DNA from: Laguncularia racemosa
Taxonomy: Eukaryota > Streptophyta > Magnoliopsida > Myrtales > Combretaceae
Length of the DNA stretch: 64,000 bases
Assembly: GCA_037954665.1 (NCBI GenBank)
Contig: JBBMOL010000018.1
Span: 62,001-126,000, forward strand
Direction of reading: 5' to 3'
The position numbers were made by a program, and so were the translations under genes. Each line of letters begins with the position of its first letter. Position 1 is the first letter of the stretch. The notes under the pieces were generated by a model. The model saw only the letters and a program-made list of their open reading frames with translations, was not told where the DNA came from and made no database searches. Below are positions 57,097 through 64,000 of the stretch, piece after piece.

Positions 57097-60000
57097 TTTT
57101 CCATCAAGCTAAGAAAAATAACCTTGTCCTTAAGGTTATAATTTGGGTAAAGCTATCAAAATTCATCCAAATCTTTCCATGTTGTGTCTTTTGGTGGTGA
57201 CCTAGACCACTAGACTAAAATATAAAATATAGTCTTACTCTATCAGATAATTTCTTTGTGTCCCACAATTGCTAAAAGTTGGCAAACAAGGATGAGTGCC
57301 TATGGTCTCCATTGGTAACACTAAAGAAGAAATATCACTGCCATGAGCACTCTTTAAAGTAGATACAAGAAAAAACATTATGTATCTTCAAATAAGCTAG
57401 TAAAGCCAATTCATAAGCACGTGCCCCTATCTACTTAGTGACCTAAAAAGGTTCATAGAATCTCTTGGATGACTTATGACCTATTCCTTGAGAAATAGAG
57501 ACCTACTTATAGGGTTAAAGCTTTATAAATACTAAATCTTCTATTTCAAACACAGCTTTAGTCCATTTTTGGTTAGCAAAATATTTCATTTGGCTTTAAG
57601 CTTTTTCCAAATTGTTGTGTAATAACATATAATTTTCATAAATTATAGCAACTCTTGATCTATAACATATAATTTAAAACTTCCTCAAACATAAGAAGGA
57701 ATAGTGGGAAGGTAATGGCCATAAAGCACATGAAAAGAAGTCGATCCAGCTCCACTATGAAATGAAATGTTATAAGCAAACTCAGCCTATGGTAAAAATT
57801 TGACCTATAAGTGAGCACAATCCATCACATAACTTTTGAGATATTGTTGAATAGTTCTGTTAAAGACTTCGATTTATCCATCTAATTGTAGATGATAAGC
57901 ATTGCTAGTGGCTAATTTTGTACCACTTAATGCAAAGAGTTTCCTCTAAAACTTACTCATAAAGATGGCACCTCTATTAGAAACAATGGATTTAGGAAAG
58001 CCATGTAGTTTAACTGCCATATGAGTAAATAAAGAAGCTACCTTAGTTGCTATAAAATGAATATTTGGACAATCTATCAACTACTACCAAAATAACGGTG
58101 TATCCTTAAGACTTAGGTAGGTAAGTGATGAAGTCCATGCTTATATCTTCCTAAACATGTTTAGGTATCGATAAAGGGTCTAGTAATCCTATAGGTGAAT
58201 GAGTCAAATATTTGACTTGTTGACATACAGTGCAACTCTTGACAAAATCTTTAACCTAAGCTTCCATTCCTTTCTAATAGAATTTTGATGCCAATTTTTC
58301 ATAAGTCTCAAGGATACCAAAATGGCCGGAACTTGGAAGAGCATGATACTCTTGCAAAAATAATGGAATAAGAGAGGATTGTGCTACCAAAAATAGTCTA
58401 CTTCCATAATAGAGCAAATCATTCTTCCATTGTGAATTCCACTTCAATGTTCTACCTTCAGCTAAAGTAGAAATAATAGTATGAAATTTAGGAATAGAGT
58501 GATACTTTTGCTTTAGAATTTCAACAAATTTAAAGCAAGGTGTAGAAATTCCCAAATATTCACCACAATCATGAAAGGGCATGAACCACTTGATTTTCAC
58601 TGCCAGATTTATACACAATGGTATAATCATATCCCATTAGTTTAGAAAGATACTTCTATTGTTCCAGAGTTAGAATAACTTGAGTCAAAACTTCTTTTAG
58701 ACTCCTATGATCTTTTTTGATAATAAAATGTCCCTCAAGTAAGTACTATCGCCATTTTCTCATAGATTCTATTATGGCTTACAATTCACGTACATAAATA
58801 GAAGCATTCCTTAAATGAGATGGTAGCTTTTTACTGAAAAATGCAACTGGATGGTCCACTTGAATCAAAATTACATCAAAAACTATCCCTAAAGCATCTG
58901 TTTCCAAGATAAATTACTGGGGAAAATTAGGTAAAGCTAAAATAGGGGCATTACATGAGGCTTCCTTTAAAGTCTCAAAAGCTTTAAGAGATTGATCATT
59001 TCATGAAAATCCATCTTTTTGTAATAGGTTAGCAAGCATAGCTTCTAATAAATCTTCGATAATAACATGATAAGCCAAGAAAAGCTCTTAAATCTTTGAC
59101 TGAAGTAGGTATTGGCCAATCTTTCACAGCTAACACCCTTTTAGGTTCTAGTTATACCCCCCATTAACAAACATAATATAGTCTAAGTACTCAATCTTGC
59201 ATTGGCCAAAAGAACACTTACTCTCTTTTAGATATAATTGGTTATCCAATAAAATTTGGAAAACCTACGCAAGATGGTTAGCATGTTGCTCCATGTCCTT
59301 ACTGTAGACTAGTATATCATAAAAAAAAAATTACAAATTTCCTCAAAAAAGGCTTGAATATTCTAATCATAATAGACTGGAAAGTAGCAAAGGCTTTACT
59401 AAGACCAAAAGGCATTATAACAAACTCATAGTGTCCTTCATGAGTTCGAAATGTAGTCTTATGAATGTCATATGGATGCATTTGTATCTGATGATAACTT
59501 GATTAAAGATCCAATTTAGAAAAAATGCTTGCACCCTATAATTCATCAAGTAGCTCAACAATAGTTAGAATAGGGAATTCATCCCTTATAGTTGCCTTAT
59601 TCAATGCCTTGTAATCAATATAAAAACGTTATAACCCATCTTTTCTCTTGACAAGTAACACCGACAAAGAGAAAGGGCTATTACTATATTGAATAAGTCT
59701 TTGTTCCAACATGTTAGAGACCTGGTTCTTATTCTCACTTTATTTGGAAGTGAGGATAATGTTATGGTCTTACATTAACTGACAAAGTCCCATTAGTTAA
59801 ATGAATCCTGTGTTGAATAGAACACAATGGTAGCAACGATGAAGGAATGCTAAAAATATGAGAATATCTGCTCAATGTATGCTTAATGGCATCATTTATG
59901 GTAGTAATTTATGATGAATCATCTATTTCCTGAGCCACTAATTGATAACGTGAAACAATAGTGTTTGTTTCAACCAATCTTTTGAATTGATGGTGTGAAA

Positions 60001-61548
60001 TTTGTCCCATTGATATGCTATTTTCGCTAGAAAGTTTCACTCTAATACCATGCTGCATAAATTTCATCTCAATGTATTGTAATCAATTGTATTTGAACTC
60101 AACTCTTGTAACCATTATACCCCAATTACCATATCTGCCCTTTGTATAGGAAGAATATAAAATGAAATTCGAAATTCAAGTCCTTGAATCTGTAAAGGGA
60201 CATCTATACACTGCTCTTCGCATAACATTTTACTTCCATTGCCTAATAGTACCTGAAAACTAGGTGATGGCACTATACTAAGACCTAAAAATGTAGCAAG
60301 TCTTGATTGTAAAAAAATATGAGTGCTTCCTGAATTGATTAGAACTATAATAGAATGATTATTTATGGTACCTTTAAACCATATAGTGTAAGAAATTTAC
60401 ATTCCTGATAATGCATGAACATTGATTGTGCCTGAACTATCCAATCCTTGTAAACTATTATTAGTCTCTTCCGTTTCAACCAATTCCTATGGAATATCTC
60501 CAATATCTTCATCATCCCGACCCATCAAAATAAGGAACTTGGCTTTATACTTGTGATTTTTGTAGAACTTTTTGTCACAATTGTAACATAATCCTAGCTC
60601 CCTTCTGGCTTGCTTTTCAGTTGCTGTAAGTTTCTTGATGGGTAACGGTGGTTTAGGTGGAGTAGGTAACAATGGTGTTAAAGGTTTAGTAGATGGTGGT
60701 AAGGTTGAAGAAATATTATTAATAGGAGAAGGTTTAGAAAATTGCAAAGTATTGGGTGGTTTAAAAGAATAAGGGTGGTATTTGGAAGAGGTAATCTAAG
60801 GAGAGTAAGAAAATTGGATAGTCAACTTGGATTCATACGTTTTTGCTAAACTTATTGGTTGCATTAAAGATTTTGGTTTAACTAGTAAAAGTTCATCTTT
60901 CAACTAAGGTTTCAAGATAGAAATGAAACAACTAATAAGGAAAGTGTTTGTAAGTCCTACACATCTATTTGATAAATTCACAAATGCTAATTGATATTCT
61001 TCAATTGATTAAACTTGCATCAATTTAGAATTCTCCTTGTGCATCTTCAAACTTAGGGACTAAAACGAATCTCAAGTGCCCTAGTAAAGTTGACCCACGA
61101 ACTCAATTGTTGATTCTGATACATCCATTTACACCAACTAAGTGCTTGACCTTCGATCGCAAAAGAAGCAATTGAAATACATTGCTCATTAGGAACTTGA
61201 TGAAAAGCAAAAAACTAATTGGACTTAAAGATCTAACCCAAAGGATCATGTCTATCAAATTTTGGTTTTTCTAACTTGATGCCCTTTAACAAAGAATCGG
61301 AATTAACCCCTTGTGAAGATGATGATGAATTTGTGTCATTATGCTAAGGATTATTAGTAGAAAGATTCATCTGATTTACATTATTGACACTAGCATTGAT
61401 TCTTAATTTAATCTAATGCATGCTGAGTTGCAACTACTTGACAACATCTTGTAATTCTTGATGAATTTCTTGCTTGAAAGAATTGGCAAATTTATTGAAA
61501 TCTTCCTTTATAACTTGATTCTTGGTCTAAGGTGCCCTGGAGAAAAAG
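57097..61548 (-). pseudogene. gag-pol of the decayed chromovirus
   Basis: Minus strand. Gag N-part at about 61540-60750. A Pro/Thr-rich stretch and zinc knuckle at 60747-60487 (GLCYNCDKKFYKNHKYKAK), where the last Cys of the CCHC is replaced by Tyr. Protease near 60400-60100, with NSGSTHIF in place of the usual DSGST, so the catalytic Asp is lost. RT near 59700-59150 (FSKLDL, HEGHYEFVIMPFGLSKAFATFQ). RNase H near 58950-58640 (VAFFSKKLPSHLRNASIYVREL). Integrase from 58630 with LYYGSRLFLVAQSSLIPLFL, then SCTVCQQVK and DISMDFITYLP further left. Many stops and frameshifts. No intact chromodomain was visible. Confidence 0.8.
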
Positions 61549-61564
61549 AAATGAGAGCACCAAA

Positions 61565-62083
61565 TGATAATTCCCTTTTCCGTAAAACTAAAGCCCACTA
61601 ATTTGGCTCACTAATTTACTTGTAAAGAAAAACAATAAACTCACTCTCTCCTCTCTCTTTTTCCCTCTTAAGGTTTTCCTCTCTCCATCAAGTAACATTT
61701 GAAATCCTAGAATTTAATTAATCTCTATCTTTCGTGTTTGTGTGTTTTCACTTAAAAAATTAAATCAATAAAATGTTACTAACTATTTAGATTTGTTTAT
61801 TTGCGAAGTTCGAATGCCAATTTAAGGTTGGCTTGCTTCAAGAAAGGTAGAGGAAGAGGAAGGAAAAAGAAGGATTTTTAGGGGCTAAAAGATGGTTTTC
61901 CCCTTTACTTCTTTACCTTTATATTTGCTTGTTTGTTGCAATTTGTATTTTCCTGCTCCTATTTTCTTACATTTAAAATGTTTGATAACTATTTGTAAAC
62001 TAATCTACTTAGTAATGAACTCCTCAAGCCATCTTTGTCTCTTGCTAAGTCATTGATTATGCCTTTGGCCCTTTGTTATAATA
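61565..62083 (-). repeat. 5' LTR of the decayed chromovirus
   Basis: Plus strand TGATAATTCCC... to TTATAATA. The terminal TG on the minus strand is mutated to TA. Just inside it, minus-strand TGGTGCTCTCATTTC (about 61549-61563) is a candidate PBS. I cannot name the tRNA. Confidence 0.8.
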
Positions 62084-64000
62084 ACATAATGATTATAAAT
62101 AGATAAACAAAAGAGGTCACTAGTGTTGTTAAAGACTGTAACAACAATGTGGAAGTTAACAAGCACTATATATGCATCTATATATTGGAGTTGAAAATTT
62201 TCAAGTGGGGAAATTAATGAGAATCATTCTATGTTAGAAATTCGAGATTAGCTTTTATAAGATGTAGTTTGGTTTGAAAATATTAAAAAAAAAATTGAGA
62301 TTAAGACTGAATCTTTTTAAAAGAGGGGGAATGATGTGAATCAAGAAAGAGTAAATATAGGATAATAATTTTCTTATAAAGATTCAAGAGTGAATTGATT
62401 AATATAAAGTTTTAACTTTCTTTTTTAAATAAATTCAGCATTCCCCTTTTGATTATTATAAGTAGATCTTTGTTTAATTTTGTAGCAGATTTGCAAGCAT
62501 ATTAAATTCAATTATCATAAATGAATTATAGAAATGTAATAAAGTAAGAGTTCAAAAGATCAGGCAATCAATTTACAGTGGTTTCACCTTGTACATCAGT
62601 TCACACTTCTAGTTTCACTTACTAGGGTCCTGGTTGTCATTAGTGGATCATTCCACTATATCAAAATAATCAAAACTTTGAGAGTTATAGCAGAATCAAC
62701 CTCCTTAACTTCTCCTAAAGCTAATCACATAGATCAACAGTGACAACGCAATAAATTTCTTACAAACACAATTCCTATCCTTGAGGAAAATTTGAATCCT
62801 TCATAGTTTAGTACATAAATTTGAATAAACTTGCTCGTTGTGATGAAATCACTTCTTTTCTTTGTTGTTGTATTCTCTTATAACTTTTCTTTAGTTCTTT
62901 TTCATTTATATTGTTCACTCCCAATGAATCAATTCTTTTTTAACATTGTCTCATTAATACTTTTATAGATATTTAGCATCCATTATTTTGATAAGTTTGT
63001 TTGTTGTATTACATTTCCTTGAAATGATTTGAATGCTTTTCCTTGTGTTTTTTTAAATGTTTTCTTTTTTTGAAGAATTGACTTCCTTTCTTAGTCTTCT
63101 AAACATATAGCAATGACTAACAACCCCATAATATAAAGAATCCAACTCTAGTGGAATGGATCATATATATTTTCCAAATATATTTAATTAATAGGGGTAA
63201 GTCTTGATAATTCACTGTCCATCTTGATTTTTCTCATCATAATCTTTCTTCTTTAATTGTAAAAACCTTGTACTCATCTTTCTCTTTCAGAAGGCTCTAA
63301 TGTTTTTGAATGCTTTTATTTCAATTCTGATTAGTTTCGATATACTCTAATGTTTTAAAAACCCATTTATTAGTTTGTACTTTAGAAATTGCTTTGGTAC
63401 ACCTTGTAGTTAAACTTGGTTTCTCAAATATTTTATCAAGTTTTCATATTTCATGTTTTTCATGCTATTTATACATTATATGTTTTGTTATCACCAAAAC
63501 TTAATCTAAAACATATTGTAGGAGATTTAACATTCTTCTCTTTTATTATGATGTCAAAATAATTTTACAGAATTTAAATTGAATAATATGTTAAAGATTA
63601 GAAAAACCAATATCATAGTAATGATCAAATATTTATCATTTTTCTCACTCTCAACTAATGATTTCTATTACTTTATTTGTTATTTCTATTCTTCTTTTCT
63701 CCCCCTTTTTGTTATAATAAAAAACAAATTATCATAGAAGGAAGTCATACAAGCCAAGTTAATAAAGAATTCTTATAGAATAAAAATGAAATATCTAGTT
63801 CTAATATTATGAGCCTTAATTAGTATATAAAAAACCAACATCAATCATTTAAGTAGTTTATCAAAGTAGCAAATAAGTCTAAAAAAAATATAAAACACCC
63901 TCAACAAGTAAATTACTAAAAGTCTTTTCTGATACTATTAAAAGTAGCATCAATGTAGTTAGTTAAGTCTGCTTTGAGTTTGGCTATCATTTCATCCATC
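62084..64000. other. Right flank: end of the older retroelement, no gene
   Basis: A purine tract, AAAAGAGGGGGAATG (about 62317-62331), followed by TGATGTGAATC resembles a PPT and LTR start on the plus strand, consistent with the element that begins at 55140. No matching 5' copy was found to confirm it. Another purine tract on the minus strand (AAAAAGGGGGAGA, about 63698-63710) may belong to a different element. The rest is AT-rich without coding sequence. Confidence 0.4.

Larger units (their letters stand above)
56578..62083 (-). mobile_element. Decayed chromovirus-type Ty3/gypsy element
   Basis: LTRs 56578-57096 and 61565-62083, both 519 bp, flanked by ACATA on both sides (56573-56577, 62084-62088). 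On the minus strand the interior has gag with a damaged zinc knuckle, protease, RT, RNase H and integrase in order, all with stops and frameshifts. The LTR copies differ by roughly 15 percent over the first 100 bp by eye, so the insertion is old. It split the element that begins at 55140. Confidence 0.88.

Noticed and set aside
62317..62342. PPT and LTR start suggesting a 3' LTR of the 55140 element
   Set aside because: Not claimed as an LTR because no matching sequence was found in 55140-55978.
1..64000. CRISPR arrays, operons, riboswitches
   Set aside because: Nothing of this kind is visible. The repeats present are LTR, minisatellite or palindrome arrays of a plant genome.

Overview
This is a gene-poor, AT-rich stretch of a plant nuclear genome, most likely a eudicot. 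The evidence is a series of nested Ty3/gypsy LTR retrotransposons (Athila-like elements with tRNA-Asp primer sites, and chromovirus-type elements with tRNA-Met primer sites), a PIF/Harbinger DNA transposon with its two usual genes, a degenerate plant mobile domain gene, and one ordinary plant gene encoding a RING-H2 ubiquitin ligase of the ATL type. I cannot name the species. No RNA gene, CRISPR array or prokaryotic feature was seen.

Layout. 1-6204: an Athila-like element on the minus strand (gag, protease, reverse transcriptase, PBS, 5' LTR), inserted into the pol gene of a plus-strand gypsy element whose integrase end and probable 3' LTR occupy 6205-8335. 8336-8817: unassigned, with GC-rich repeats. 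8818-12673: a second, decayed Athila-like element on the minus strand. 12674-17389: no gene, with short duplications and one LTR fragment. 17390-24507: remains of chromovirus-type gag and pol on the minus strand, with gag present twice and a solo Athila-like LTR (19822-21191, TSD CCTTC) inside the RT. 27999-29063: the RING-H2 gene, the only intact-looking host gene. 32400-33680: a broken plant mobile domain gene. 33880-35835: an AT-rich minisatellite interrupted by an LTR-like insertion. 39465-52361: a Harbinger element with TTA target duplication. It carries a broken DDE transposase gene and an intact Myb/SANT-like gene. An LTR element (42725-49522, TSD TAATA) lies inside the first transposase intron. 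55140-64000: an old LTR element with a tRNA-Met-type primer site, into which a decayed chromovirus (56578-62083, TSD ACATA) has inserted.

The most noteworthy object is the 6.8 kb element at 42725-49522. Its two 1741-bp LTRs differ at about 25 positions by my by-eye count, and its PBS, PPT and TSD are perfect, so it moved recently. Yet it keeps only gag and protease and has no reverse transcriptase, RNase H or integrase, so it must have been copied by enzymes supplied in trans. The second theme is architectural. Arrays of palindromes built on ACACG/CGTGT lie just upstream of the TATA box in the U3 of several quite different LTRs (265-603, 5680-5999, 12185-12310, 20105-20265, 43770-44280 and 48827-49337). 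They look like a shared promoter-proximal feature of this retroelement group.
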